Below are positions 25,241 to 36,874 of a DNA stretch of 64,000 bases, in pieces. Source of the DNA: Medicago truncatula (lineage: Eukaryota; Streptophyta; Magnoliopsida; Fabales; Fabaceae); contig NC_053048.1 of NCBI RefSeq assembly GCF_003473485.1, forward strand, positions 32,360,755 to 32,424,754, in the 5' to 3' direction. The notes under the pieces were generated by a model, which saw nothing but the letters and a program-made list of their open reading frames with translations, made no database searches and was not told where the DNA came from. Position 1 is the first letter of the stretch; every line of letters starts with the position of its first letter. The translations under genes were made by a program, and so were the position numbers.

Positions 25241-26071
25241 TGTTTTTTTTTGCTTTCATAATATAACAAATCAAACTAATAATGATTATCTATTTCAATG
25301 ACACCAATAATATAACATAAAAATATAATCTGAATTCTTTTTTTTTTTTAAACGACATCAACAACAATCTTTATTATAGAAAAAGTTGTTTAAGGGTATA
25401 ATTGAGATAACGAAAAAGTATTATAAATATACGCATATAGTTTGTTACGCTTTTTAAATGATAAAAGAAAAAAAAAACTGGATATACATATACTCATATC
25501 ATATCATGTTTGTTAACCTTACCAAAAAAAAAAAAATCATATTTGTTAAACTTTTATTTTAATCTTTGAATTTACGCATATCTATTTGTTATATGTGTTA
25601 TTTTAATTGAAAGTAGAGGGTAATTTTGAAAAGAAAAAGCCAGCCCAAAAAATCCAAAACCTACTATTTTTCGTTATATATAACTAGCGAAAAGATGGGC
25701 ACTCACGTGCTCTTCTTTCTACACTTTTTATTACGCTAACACTTGTAGATTATCAATGATATTTTATAGAAATTTTGCGTGTAAATTACAAATGATATTT
25801 TATATAAATTTTTTGATATAGATAAAAAATTATTAGTATAGATATTTGTGACTTTCAAATGTAACAAACACAACAAACTATATTTATATTTTTTAATAAA
25901 AACATAAGTGTATAATTATTAGTATAGATATTTATATTTTGATATATACCATTTTTTTTTATCTTTTTTAATAACACCGACAATATAATATTATTACATG
26001 AAAATTTGTTTAAATGTATAATTGAAATAATAAAAATGCCAATCCAAAATCTTTCCGAAACCGCTACTTTC
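25241..26071. other. Spacer, nothing recognised
   Basis: Strongly AT-rich sequence with poly(A/T) runs and no convincing coding stretch, repeat boundary or RNA gene. Confidence 0.5.
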
Positions 26072-27078
26072 TTCATACATAGATTTTTTTTTTTTTTTTG
26101 ACAAAAATAAACTTATTGCATTTCATTCAAAATAATAGTAGAGATACAAGATGGAATCCTAATATGAATATGGAAACTAGCATGACGCAAAGCCACTCTA
26201 GCAAAGCTATGAGCGACTTCGTTGGCTTGTCTCCGAATGAACCTAACATCAGAGGTTACTAAATCAGAAGCTAACAGACGTCTACATTCATTAATAACTG
26301 CGCTAAAATTAGAGACGCCACTAGTACTACCATAAAGACTGTCTACCACACTTTTGGAGTCAAGCTCAAAGTCCACAATACCTAGTTGCAGATCACGAAC
26401 CCAGTGCATTGCTGATAACAAACCCAAAGCCTCACCCAACTCGACATCAAGGAGCGGAGTCATCCATTCAGTCTTGGCTAAAACAAAACGACCTTCTTCA
26501 TCGCGAATACAAACACCAATACCAACCCGATTCCGAGCTTGAGAAAAGGACGCATCAACATTACAAGTAAACCTGCCGGGACTTGGTTTAACCCACTTCA
26601 AATCATTCGGGGTGGAAGGATTTTGAGGGCTAGGATGCCGAATATTCTGAGCATTCCTCCAGCTAGTAAGAAGAGAACCTGCACGAGCACAAATATCTTG
26701 AGCTGTATCAGTGATGTTGTTCCATGCCTTATTGTTTCGATGCTTCCAAATACTCCAAAGGGTCACATTGAAAATTTGCTTTTGCTGCTGATCCAGGTGT
26801 TGTAGGATAGCAAATACATTGGTTGGAAAACTGACATTAATATCAAAGACAACCATCAAAGGGCTCCATAAGCCAATACGTTGCCAACAAAGCATACTTT
26901 TACTACACATAAAGAACAAATGGTTGCTATCCTCTCCGAAATCATCACACACTGCACACCTGTCAGTACACTGAACTCCTTTAGATTGCAAACGAATTCT
27001 CGTGGGCAAGCAATTACGGCAAGCTCTCCAAAGGAAATTCTTAACTTTCGGGGGCAATTTTAATTTTCATACATAGAT
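26072..27078 (-). mobile_element. 5'-truncated LINE with 13-bp target duplication
   Basis: The insert spans 26085-27065. A T-run at its left end is the poly(A) tail of a minus-strand element. Perfect direct repeats TTCATACATAGAT flank it (26072-26084, 27066-27078). Only the last third of the second ORF is present, the usual result of incomplete target-primed reverse transcription. The frame it carries is still open. Confidence 0.9.
26113..27060 (-). pseudogene. LINE ORF2 C-terminus: zf-RVT zinc knuckle plus RNase H
   Basis: An open frame of about 315 codons without its natural start. The first part has the reverse-transcriptase zinc-binding signature of plant LINEs (VKNFLWRACRNCLPTR, then C-x2-C and HLFFMCS). 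The second part is an RNase H domain (RVT_3 type): NVDASF, an acidic stretch DVELGEALGL, ELDSKSVVD, and a terminal RRQANEVAHSFAR where the last Asp is replaced by His, as is common in this plant family. No reverse transcriptase core is present, so it cannot move by itself. Antisense open frames across it are shadows. Confidence 0.88.
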
Positions 27079-29094
27079 ATAGATAACAAAATCCTAATAG
27101 TTCAAGTTCATTTCGGTCACCAAATATTTTTAGTCCACACAAATACAAAGCAATTCATAATAAATCTTGAAGTAAATTATGAGGCTCTTGAACAATCTAT
27201 TTTAGAATATGAAACTTTTACACAATAGTTTTTGTTTTGATGGGGAAAAAAATTGTTTTTACAATGTTTTTTGCCTTATGTTATTCACCCGCCACTTATT
27301 AGACTATTACTTTTTCTACCATATTACCTTTTTCACACACTTTTTTTTATATATAAAAATGTTCATGGGTGTCGGATTATATAATCTAAACACAGTTTGA
27401 AAGTGTTCGGATAAATAATCCTTAATATGCTTATTTATAAGCAGCAATCAGAATCTCTTCCATTTCAGCAGTTGAAAATTTCGCTTATAAAAAACAACAA
27501 AAAAAAAATGTAAAAATTGATAAAAGATGTCAAATAAAATAAAAAAACCAAAAAATTATAAAAATAAAAAAACTAATGAATTTTTTTCCTGGATTTTTCT
27601 GTGAATATGAAAAATAGAATAAAAAATAAAAAATGGTCTAATTGATGAAATTTTGGATTTTGAGGGGCGGTGTTCTCTAAGAAGTCTCTTCTAGGGGAGT
27701 CTTGATCCTTGATTTTTTTTCTTTTGATTTTCTAGAAAAGTTTCGGAGCAACTTGATCAAGTAGTCTGAAAATCGAATTTTTGTTTGAGAATATCTAATA
27801 ATGACCTTAAACAGAAGGATGTGAGTTATGAAGATTAATATGACCCGTAAATTGGCTATCCATGTTACAAGAAATTTAAGAATTTATGCTGATACAGTTT
27901 GAATTTTATAATCCGAACTGTCTTTCCCCTGAATAATGGTGTTTAGGGGGTGCTCGGATTCTATAATCCGAAAAAACAAGGAACACACCCTGTTTTTTTT
28001 GGGTGTTCGGTTTATAAAATCTGAATTGATGAAAAATTCATTTTTCCACTCCAAAACATGAGAAAAACTCGACTCGGATTATAGAATCCAAAAATCTCTT
28101 GGGCACTTTCGTAAAAAAATAGGGCACGTGAGAAATGGGTAGGGTGGGAAAATTAGTAGTCCACTTATTATTATGTACTAAGCTATTGGCCCACTCTACA
28201 GTCAACAATGCACATGCTTAAATAAAGGAAGTTGGCTAGTTCATTTTTGTACTTATTCTATTCTGATTCACGTTTGAGAGAGCACTAGCCTAATTGGTTT
28301 ACACATTAGTGTTATATATGAGACTCAATTAACTACTAAACCAGATGTATTATTAATTGTCCCTTATCACTACACTGGCCTAAATAATTGGCCATCTTTC
28401 TTTTCTACATTTGAAAATGAAATACTTGAGTACAATTCCTTGACATTAATTCGTTACGGCTTATAGTACTTCAGAGGTTGGAATTGACTGGGTAGAGTGA
28501 GGTGAGTCTATGAAAGTGCTTTGGCAATTCAGACTTATATGGAAGAAAATGTTATATCAAGCAATATTATTTTTTTTATTTTTTTTACCATGAATCCATA
28601 GTGAATGACGTGTTTGGCAAAATTGTGTTGCTTTTGTTTTTCTTGAATGTATTTTTAGCATTATTCAAGTAACAAACTGTGTTTCGATTGATGAGACTAT
28701 TTCGCAAAGCTGGTGGTATTGAAATTTGTTGTAAATGTTCCAAGAAAACCTTCTAGTAATAATAGTAAATATTTAATGTGTACTGATTTTCAGTACGTAT
28801 TAATTGTATACATTGATTGATGTCAAGAGGCCAGAAAATGAAATCTAAGTTAAGAACAATGTTATTTGAACATTAAAAAAACAACAATTATTTAACAACC
28901 AATATAAAAATACACAATTTATAACTAATGATGTGACTATAATAGAGAGAAATAAGTAATTAAAAAAATAAAATAATACTTATAAAGTATAAAAATATAG
29001 TGTGGACAACCAAAAGGTTCTTGATAAAAAAATAATAGTATACCTAATCAAAAAGGACAACCAAAAGGTTGTTAAGATAACATTTCTTCTAAGA
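27079..29094. other. Spacer with repeated CGGATT...AATCCG palindromes
   Basis: No gene found. Short palindromes recur: CGGATTATATAATC at 27373, CGGATAAATAATCC at 27408, CGGATTCTATAATCCG at 27955-27970 and CGGATTATAGAATCC at 28075, with weaker forms at 27908 and 28007. They may be parts of one decayed repeat, but I could not set its ends. Confidence 0.5.
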
Positions 29095-29370
29095 TACTCC
29101 CTCCGTTTCATAATAATTGTCCATTTTAGAGAATAATTTTGTTTCACAATACTTGTCACTTTTAAGTTTCAATGCAACATTAATTATTGTCTTGTCAATA
29201 ATACCCTTGCATATTTATTGTAGAGAGAGAAAAAAATAAAATGAAATAATAAATGATTAAGGGTATTTCAGAAAACACACATATTTTCATCAAAAATAAC
29301 AAAATTTATTTGGTTTTTTGGTTAGTGCAATTTCTCCAAAATGGACATGTATTTTGAAACGGAAGGAGTA
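29095..29370. mobile_element. Stowaway-like MITE, TA target duplication
   Basis: The element at 29097-29368 begins CTCCCTCCGTTTCATAATAA and ends TTTTGAAACGGAAGGAG, flanked by TA on both sides. Inner inverted matches include TGTCCATTTT/AAAATGGACA. The interior is AT-rich without coding sequence. The termini are the standard Tc1/mariner-type plant MITE ends. Confidence 0.88.
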
Positions 29371-30183
29371 ATTGTCAGGCCTTTAACATACTCACACTCA
29401 TCTCCGAGATGACATTATATTTTCCTTAAAAAAAGGTATATAATTATATTGAGTAATGATATTTGTACATCTAATTGATGACAATTTTGGTGACAACCTT
29501 GTTTTTCTCTCTTCTTATTGGTAAAAAACAATGGAGAGAGAAAAAGTAAAAGAGATAATAAGAATGTCATGTGAGTATGAAAGAGAAAGTTGTGCAAAAG
29601 TTATCAAAAAATGGATGTACAAATATCATTTCTCAATTATATTTGATTCCAATTTTGAGAAATCAAAATTGATTTTAGAAATATAAATTGATTTTGACAT
29701 CTTAGAAATATAAATTGATTTTTACCTTTAGAATTGATTATAATTTAAACTTATAAATTGGATTTTTTTTTAAGAGGCAATAAATTGAATTTTTATTTAT
29801 TTATTAGAGAATTGATTTACAATCAAATTATTGTTTTACTCATTTTTACATAAATATATTTAAACATAAACATTTTACCTTAAAGACACTTTTAGTCATA
29901 GTCAATTTTATAACATACATATAATCAAAATCAATTTTATCACTAATAAGTAAAAAGTGGTTATGAAAGGTAATGGTTATCGATTGACTAAATTAAGCTA
30001 CATTGTGTAAAGTACATAATTGATTGTCATGTCCTTCCTACGTTAATATTCAACAAGAGCCAAACAGCATATATAGACAACAATGGTCCACAATTGTTAA
30101 AGGTCGATGGTGACATGTCTCTCAACATTTCGTACATGCCTGTTGTTTTTTGTTTTTTGACGTGAAAGACAATTTCATTAAAG

Positions 30184-30970
30184 AAAGTGTTGAAATTGAC
30201 TTCAAATTGTGATGCTGTGAAAGCTGAAAATTGTGGCGCGATTTTCAGAGGCGTGGCGCGATTTTGCTGGCAGAATGGATGGTTTCTGCTGAAGCAAATC
30301 GTGGCGCGATTTTGTGCAGCCGTGATACGATTTGTCGATAAGGTTGTCGTACCTTGGGTCGTACGCTTCAACCGTGACGCGATTTTCCCAGGTGCGGCGC
30401 GATTTTTGCATGTCACTGTGTACTATTTAAGTGTTTCAGCTCATTTTTGAAGGAGAGAGAGAGAGAGAGAGAACTTCAAGAGAGGAAAACTTAGGAAATC
30501 AAAGGAGTTAACTTTAAGGTTAAGGGTCTTTGATTAGAGTTCTCTTGGGTTGGAAAACATTGTAAACACCTTGGGTGAGAGAAAATCATTGAGTGTCTTG
30601 AGATTGGGAAAATGGGTAGAAATTAGGTTTGTTCTATGTGCGCTTGTTTAAGCTAATTTCTTGTAACCCATTTGTATCATTTTGTAAGAACTCATTGATA
30701 GTGGATTAGAGAGATCAATCTCTCCTCCAGAGTAGGTCAAGTTTGGACCGAACTGGGCGAACAATCTTTGGTGTGTTTGTTTCTCTCTTCTTCTCTCTTT
30801 ATCTTGTGCTTGTGGTTTTGTGCTTTTCACTTCGATTCCTAGATTAGATCTAGGTGTTGTTATTGTTGATTATTGCTTGTGTTCACTTTGATATTGGTTA
30901 CTACTTTCCTTTGCTCCATACATCATAGTTTGTATTGGTGTGATTTTGAGTACGTATTCACAACAGAAAG
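30184..30970. mobile_element. Solo LTR with 5-bp target duplication
   Basis: The 777-bp unit at 30189-30965 begins TGTTGAAATTG and ends ATTCACAACA, the TG...CA ends of an LTR, and is flanked by GAAAG on both sides (30184-30188, 30966-30970). It has no internal coding region, primer site or second LTR, so it is a product of LTR-LTR recombination. It includes a (GA)n run near 30450 and five copies of a CGCGATTTT motif. Probably Copia-type; the superfamily is not proven. Confidence 0.85.
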
Positions 30971-31593
30971 TTTGGCAATAAATCAAATGTCAAGACTGCA
31001 GAAATATAAGGCGGAGTTTCTTCAATCCGTATGCAATCTAAATTCTTAAAAGCATATTTTGCTAAATAATGAGCAGATTGGTTGGATTCACGCCTAACAT
31101 GCGAAAAATTTAAACTACGAAAACTACCCTTAAAATTAATACAATCTCGAATAATTGAGCCAACATAGTTGGGAGATTGTTGGTTAGCATTCAACGCTAA
31201 AACCACATTAGAAGCAACTGATTCTGCTATAAGATTCAAAAAAGACATGTCTTTTGCAAATTCCAAACCCTTCCGCATAGCTAAAGCCTCTGCAACCTCT
31301 GAATCTGGTAATGAAAAGACTTGCCAGGAGCTAGCACCAAGGACAACACCTTCATTATCTCTCACACAATACCAATACCCCACTTATCATCTTCCATCAG
31401 ACCTACTGTATCAACATTAAGCTTATAGAAACCACTAAAAGGAGGTGTCCAATGTACATCAGATATTGGCAAAATTGAACCTCCACTTAGTGTCTCCACC
31501 AACACCATACCAGCACTCTTAAAATTGACAATAGATCTTTGTGCCTTTTGAACAGTGACAGTCACATCAACATCAATCCCCTCAAAACGTTTC
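30971..31593 (-). pseudogene. LINE RNase H domain, frameshifted
   Basis: Two overlapping minus-strand frames make one RNase H region. The upstream frame (to about 31375) has WTPPFSGFYKLNVDTVG. The next frame continues YWYCVRDNEGVVLGASSW, SEVAEALAMRKGLEFA and HVRRESNQSAHYLAKYAF. The break lies near 31375-31383, where one frame ends GIGIV and the other starts. Domain order matches the LINE at 26113. Confidence 0.8.
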
Positions 31594-31810
31594 TTATTTC
31601 GTACATGCCTGTTGTTGATAATCAAACAATTGAGTATGTGAATGAGTTTACCCCAACAAGTACATGTATGTGTGAAAGAGTATAATATGCTAGTAAGCTT
31701 ATAATATCACATACATTAATTGTTCTGACTCCCTTTATTTTAGTAATCAAACATGTCTTTACAGTAAAATATGAGTCCTATATACATACACAAATGAAAA
31801 TGAATAATTA

Positions 31811-32244
31811 AAACAATTAAAGACCACTAACCATACATTCACTAATGGTGGTTATATAAAGATGACTAGGATTAACAACTCTCTGCACGACAACGTCCTA
31901 TGTCAAATAGAAGGATGACTAGGATACAAAACCACATAGTACACATGATCAAAAATTTTCCGAAATTGAACCTTCTATTCCAACGTGTGACCCATCTTCT
32001 TTTGCACGACTGACACAATACCGAAACTTAAAAACCCTGTAGAACTCAACAAATATGTAATGGAATGAAGAAAACAAAGCCAAAAATGAACCGCATCTAT
32101 CTCTAGTTTGCTTTGTTATAACTTGAAAACAACAAACATTTCTATTTTTAGTTTTAATCAAAATCAAAATTCCATAAAAAAACACCGTTCATAATTTTCA
32201 AACGTTAGCGCAATAAAAAGAGCGAAAGACGGGCACGCGGATGT
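31811..32244. other. Spacer, nothing recognised
   Basis: Sequence between the duplicated segment and an AAT microsatellite. The minus-strand open stretches here show no family resemblance. Confidence 0.4.
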
Positions 32245-32266
32245 AATAATAATAATAAAAGTAGTA

Positions 32267-32304
<38 letters not shown>
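32245..32304. repeat. (AAT)n microsatellite
   Basis: A run of AAT units broken once by AAAAGTAGTAGT; the longest pure part covers about 32268-32304. It abuts a Stowaway-like left end (TACTCCATCCGTTCCAAAAT) at 32308 whose right end is decayed. Confidence 0.9.
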
Positions 32305-32540
32305 TGTACTCCATCCGTTCCAAAATAAATGACATATTTGAATAGAATATTTGTCCCAATTTACATTTTTAAATACAATATTGATTATTTTTGTGACTCT
32401 CAATTTAAATTTTCTTGTTTTTACTTATGGTAATAATAAATACATCAATTCATGATAAATGTACTTTTGTCATTCTCATTCTTTCATTTATAATTTTTTC
32501 TTAATATGTGTAAAATGATCAAATAAGTCATTTAATTTGA

Positions 32541-33098
32541 GACACAAGCAGATGTGGATCCAGACATTTGGTGCATGTGGGGCTAAAATCTAAGTTGCTA
32601 ACACTTGCACTTGCTACCGACAAATACAAAATCAACTTCAAAAGCTTATAAATCATAGCAAATGTGTTACATTTATTTGTTTCAACAAATTTTGCACAAG
32701 ATTGTTGATTTGTTGGTCTTATTCTTAACATTTTGTGTTTTATTTATAAGGGGCAATTATTATTTTGATCCCTTATTGTGTAAGGAGGAACCATAATAGT
32801 CCATCAATGTTCAAAATTTTAAAATAGTCCTTAATTGTGCACTTTTCTAGTCAAAATAGTTACTAATATTAATATACTTTCTAGTAGTCACTTCAAGGTT
32901 TTTTTGACTAACAAAATGCAAAATCATAAACTATTTTAAAATTTTAATACATTGCAAAACTACTGTGACTAATCGTTACACATTCAAGAACCAAAATAAT
33001 TATTACCCTAATTATAAAAAAAAATAAAAAAATAGAGAAGTTGGATGTGGGGCTTTATCCCCACATAGCCTTGACATGGATCCGTCCCTGGACACCGG
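32541..33098. mobile_element. Old hAT-like element with a nested MITE
   Basis: The 32549-33090 unit begins CAGATGTGGATCCAGAC and ends ATGGATCCGTCCCTG, diverged hAT-type ends. The inner inverted match is ATGTGGGGCT/GGGGCTTTATCCCCACAT. The flanks GACACAAG and GACACCGG agree at 6 of 8 bases. It is split by a 259-bp element at 32750-33008. Confidence 0.55.
32741..33017. mobile_element. Nested Mutator-like MITE, near 9-bp target duplication
   Basis: The 32750-33008 insert begins GGGGCAATTATTATTTTGAT and ends CAAAATAATTATTACCC. Its flanks TATTTATAA and TAATTATAA agree at 8 of 9 bases. It is non-coding and lies inside the hAT-like unit. Confidence 0.7.
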
Positions 33099-33233
33099 GA
33101 ATAACTCTTTGTTAAATTATCAACATTAAACAAATAATTTTTTCTTAAAATATGTAAAATGACTTAGTAGGTCATTTAACACGAGACAAAGAAAGAATAT
33201 TACTCTTTGTTAAATTATAAACATTAAACAATT

Positions 33234-33393
33234 TTAAATATGACATTATTTGAGTTGATCCAAATCAGAGAAAATCGATTGTTTACGGAATAAATCTTAA
33301 ATATGATACTACCAAAAAAAAAAAAAAAAATTAAATATGACATTATTTGAGTTGATACAAATCAGAGAAAATCGATTGTTTTAAAGAATAAAT
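33234..33393. repeat. Direct repeat, about 60 bp, spaced 94-96 bases
   Basis: A stretch starting TTAAATATGACATTATTTGA and continuing through CAGAGAAAATCGATTGTTT occurs at about 33236 and again at about 33330. The copies have one difference early on and diverge at the end. An (A)17 run separates them. Confidence 0.85.
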
Positions 33394-33639
33394 CAAATGT
33401 CGTTTTTTTATTATACAATTTCAGAAGTCAACAAGTCCGTATTCCTGAAAAAAAAAAACTAGTCTGTAACGTGCAAGGCATTGAATAGTCACGTAATTAA
33501 CTTGAGGAGACTAAATATAAAGAAAATATCCCTCAAAAAAAAAAATATATAAAGAAAATATAACAATAGTGTTAAAGTTAATATATATTTATTTTTAGTA
33601 TAAAATAAAAGAGGACTAAAGGCCCAATTAAAATAAATA

Positions 33640-34749
33640 TATTAAACTTAACTACTTTCCAATAATTTTTTTTTTAAGAAACAAAAATGGAATATATTAC
33701 TATAAACAACGTAATTGTTGAAGCACAAGACGTGTCATACCAATCACGAAAAGATCAAAATCCTGTCAGAATTACATCAAAGTCAATCGATACCCATACA
33801 TAAAAGCGGGTTCAACCACCACATGTGTGTACCAACATTAAAGACTACATTACTAGCTTTCAACCACCATAAGGTATGTGATTTTACTTTATCTAACAAT
33901 AGTGGTATAGAACTTTGACAATTCCGAAATAACCTGTCATTCTGTTCAGTCCATAAAACCCAAACACACTGAAGCCAAATCAAATGAAATAAAGATCGAC
34001 GGGATTTCAAGCCACCTGCATATTCGATAAATTGCACAAAATGATCTGAGATAGCATGAGAATCTACACCTTCAACACCAAGCCATTCCCGCACCTTAGG
34101 CCACAATGCACCGAAAATTGGACAAGACAAAAACATATGATTCACATCTTCAACATGCCCACATCCTGTGACACAAAATCGGTCCTCCACAGATGCAATG
34201 CCACGATCTGCCAAGTTGGATTTAGTAGGTAATCGTTCCCTCAACAACCGCCAAGCAAGGATAGAAACTTTTAAAGGAACCTGTTTATGCCATATTAACT
34301 CCATATTTTGATGAACATGTACATGAGGTTGTTCCTGTGATATAAACATGTCATATACACCACAGACAATATAACCTCTAATCTGATCCGGAAACCACAT
34401 CCACCTGTCTGTTTCTGATTCCTGCAAAGAGTCTGTTAGTAATAAATCCTTACACTCTTCTACCAGGTCCTCCTCCCACACCCATAAACGATGCCGCCAC
34501 TACCACGCCCCCCACCATCCTCCACCCCCAACAAGAACATGTTCCTCACCGTGATTACTTTATTGACAACTAGATCATATAGCCGCCTAAATCGTTCACA
34601 CAGCGGAACACTATAACACCAACAATCTCGCCCAAAATCGATTTCGGCTCCATCCCCCCACCCTTCTCCTAACACAAACCGCAAACCAACCTTCCTCACC
34701 CTTGCTATCCCATCTTTAATATTTTCAATAAAAATATTTAACTTAACTA
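33640..34749 (-). mobile_element. 5'-truncated LINE with 15-bp near-perfect target duplication
   Basis: The body at about 33655-34734 has a T-run at the left (poly(A) tail, minus orientation). It is flanked by TATTAAACTTAACTA (33640-33654) and TATTTAACTTAACTA (34735-34749), one mismatch. It carries a zf-RVT region but no reverse transcriptase core. Confidence 0.82.
33783..34734 (-). pseudogene. LINE ORF2 fragment with zf-RVT, frameshifted
   Basis: Two minus-strand frames, about 34460-34734 then 33783-34481, form one interrupted coding stretch. The first carries GEGWGDGAEIDFGRDCW, typical of the spacer before the zinc-binding part. The second has VPLKVSILAWRLLRERLPTK, then GCGHVEDVNHMFLSCPIFG, the zf-RVT pattern of plant LINEs. 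The frames change near 34470. No RNase H domain follows, so this is a different LINE lineage from the two above. Confidence 0.82.
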
Positions 34750-34776
34750 GTGAGCCAAAAATCACAATAAGTTTTA

Positions 34777-34778
<2 letters not shown>

Positions 34779-34814
<36 letters not shown>
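34779..34814. repeat. (TA)n microsatellite
   Basis: Eighteen uninterrupted TA units between the truncated LINE and the TRIM element. Confidence 0.95.
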
Positions 34815-34817
<3 letters not shown>

Positions 34818-34840
34818 TGTAATTATGTAAATTAAACCAC

Positions 34841-35182
34841 CGTTAAGAGTCCCACATTGTCAGGCCATGACCTGACAATGTGTTTATAAGTGGGGGCAAT
34901 CCTCACCTCACAAGCCGGTTTTGTGGGGTTGTGTTAGGCCCAACCACGATTTCTAAGATGGTATCAGAGCCTCTCCAAGATCCATTGGGCCACCTGCTAT
35001 CAGGTTTCCGCTATTGGGCCACCCACCATTTATGTCCACGAACCAAGCCCAATAGTGTTGGTCGTGAAGGTGTGTGTTAAGAGTCCTACATCAGATAGGA
35101 CATGACCTGACAATGTGCTTATAAGTAGGGGCAATCCCCACCTCACAAGCAGGTTTTGTAGGATTGTGTTAAGCCCACCACA
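34841..35182 (+). mobile_element. TRIM (miniature LTR retrotransposon)
   Basis: Two similar terminal repeats of about 110 bases (34841-34955 and 35075-35182), both with TTAAGAGTCC, CATGACCTGACAATGTG, TTATAAGT and GGCAATCC-CACCTCACAAGC. Right after the first is the Met-tRNA primer-binding site TGGTATCAGAGC (34959-34970). Only about 105 bases lie between the primer site and the second repeat, so it encodes nothing. This is the TRIM layout. The 5-bp target duplication is not clear. A related solo copy lies at 3800. Confidence 0.85.
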
Positions 35183-36874
35183 AACAAAACAGTAACGATA
35201 TCTATTTAGAAAAGTTGAGTTTGGAGATGCTTCAAGTCAAATTCATAAATAACTAAAATTTTACCATACAAACTAACACCGTCTTTTTTAATATGAACAC
35301 TTAAGTAATAATTTAAAAAAAAAATCATTATATTTTGTTTGCGAACCTATTGTTGATAATTTTCTTTGTTAACAAAGTTCTCAATGTAGTTACTTTATTG
35401 ACTAAAAGCAGGGATGAGTTCAGAAATTTTAAGTAGTATAGGCCATGGAATTTTCAAAGAAAAAAAGAAAAAGGTACACATGAGATTTTCAATAAAAAAA
35501 AGTTACACATAATTAGAAGACAAAAGAATCAAAGTCTTTATCTTCAGCATGAGATTTCAACATAGTTTGAATTTAGTATTTAGAAGAGTTTAAAATCCTT
35601 GAAGTTCGACAAGACGCGAGCCATGACATAAATTGGTCGAAACCAAACAGTTGTTGTCGAAGAAGAAATAATTTGAATTCAAAAGCAGCGGTTTCCTTAA
35701 TGAAGACGTGGGGGACAATCAGTTTTTGATGGAAGAAGTGTTGTTCGTGGCAGTTAGCTTTTTCTAGTTATTTTTACTATGTGTAAATAGTAGTTTTTCA
35801 TATGAAAAATAGGTCGCAAATCACTTATAAAATTCTAGCACTCGAAGTACCGGCGTCTAGAGAAAAGAGTCATAGAATGTATGTAATCTAATTTGTCGAA
35901 CCACCTTTACATTAATGCAATACAATTTACCTTTTCTTTAAGTTTCTGCGTTTTAAACTTTTAAGTCTTTTTACTTGCATTTACTGCGTTTTTTCCATGA
36001 CGAGAGACAATTATTTTCTTACAAAACTCCATCCTGTTCATAAAGCAACCAATGAACTTGGTGAACATTCATATACTTTCTAGAAAAACATTGCGCAACA
36101 TATCATAGAATTTATAGTTTGATCCTCCTTGTAATAATCAAAGCTAATCTTCTTGTTTACCAAAAACACCGGTAAACACCTTGACAGTAAACACTTACTG
36201 TCAGAGACCTAACTGATAGTAAGTATGCACAATCAAGAACCTAACAACAAGTCTCCCGCAACCACAGAACAACTTCATTGAGGAAGATGACCCAGTTCTT
36301 GACGAAGAGCAACACTTCGTTGAGACGAGTTTGAGGATATTGGTTTTCGGTTCAGGAACTAATTAAGTGACCATTTTCTACTTTCACTTTAGTCCTTGTT
36401 ACACTTCATACCCCTTGTGAGCATAAAATCTTTGCCAAATCATCAGTTAACAAAATTATTTAACGTCAGTGACTAAAGTGATAACAGAAGTGCACATTCA
36501 AAAACTAATTTGTATTTAATCCTGAATCAAAAACCTATGTAACGGTGAGATGCAGAGTGAGGCACTAAATTAACCACTCAATTTGGAACGATGTTGCAAA
36601 TGTAGTAAAACGTACTGGATGTGTGTCTCACATTTGAAATCAAAACACATGCGTAGTACTATGAGTGTGAATCACAAATTCAGTCACAAACACGTGTGTA
36701 GTATGCCTCAAATTCAGTTTTTATTACTATGTCAAAAGTCAAAACACACCCATCATAAATACCATTTATGAAATGGTATTCCAGATTTATATTATTTTTT
36801 TATAACTTCACTCCAGTTATAAAAGCAAATTCATTTTTATTATAAAAAAAAAAGAGTACCAATAAAAATAAAAG
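35183..36874. other. Spacer, nothing recognised
   Basis: No exon series, RNA gene or bounded repeat seen. Parts near 36050-36480 read like old retroelement or UTR-type sequence but cannot be classified. Confidence 0.45.

Larger units (their letters stand above)
30127..31614 (-). mobile_element. 5'-truncated LINE with 19-bp target duplication, split by a solo LTR
   Basis: The insert spans 30146-31595, flanked by perfect 19-bp direct repeats ATTTCGTACATGCCTGTTG (30127-30145, 31596-31614). Its left end is T-rich (the poly(A) tail of a minus-strand element). The right part encodes a LINE RNase H domain. The related segment at about 24550 carries the empty site. A 777-bp LTR inserted later at 30189. 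Confidence 0.88.
30071..31810 (+). repeat. Duplicated spacer segment, copy B
   Basis: Counterpart of 24480-25240. The homologous sequence is split at 30145/31596 by a LINE and resumes with TTGATAATCAAACAATTGAGTA. It continues past the uninterrupted equivalent of the hAT insertion site near 31690, then through TACATTAATTGTTCTGACT. Confidence 0.85.

Noticed and set aside
26354-27063. Plus-strand open frames across the LINE
   Set aside because: Shadows of the minus-strand RNase H coding region, with no family resemblance.
30187-30450. Open frames of 69-129 codons on both strands
   Set aside because: They lie wholly in the non-coding solo LTR. The repeated CGCGATTTT motif keeps frames open by chance.
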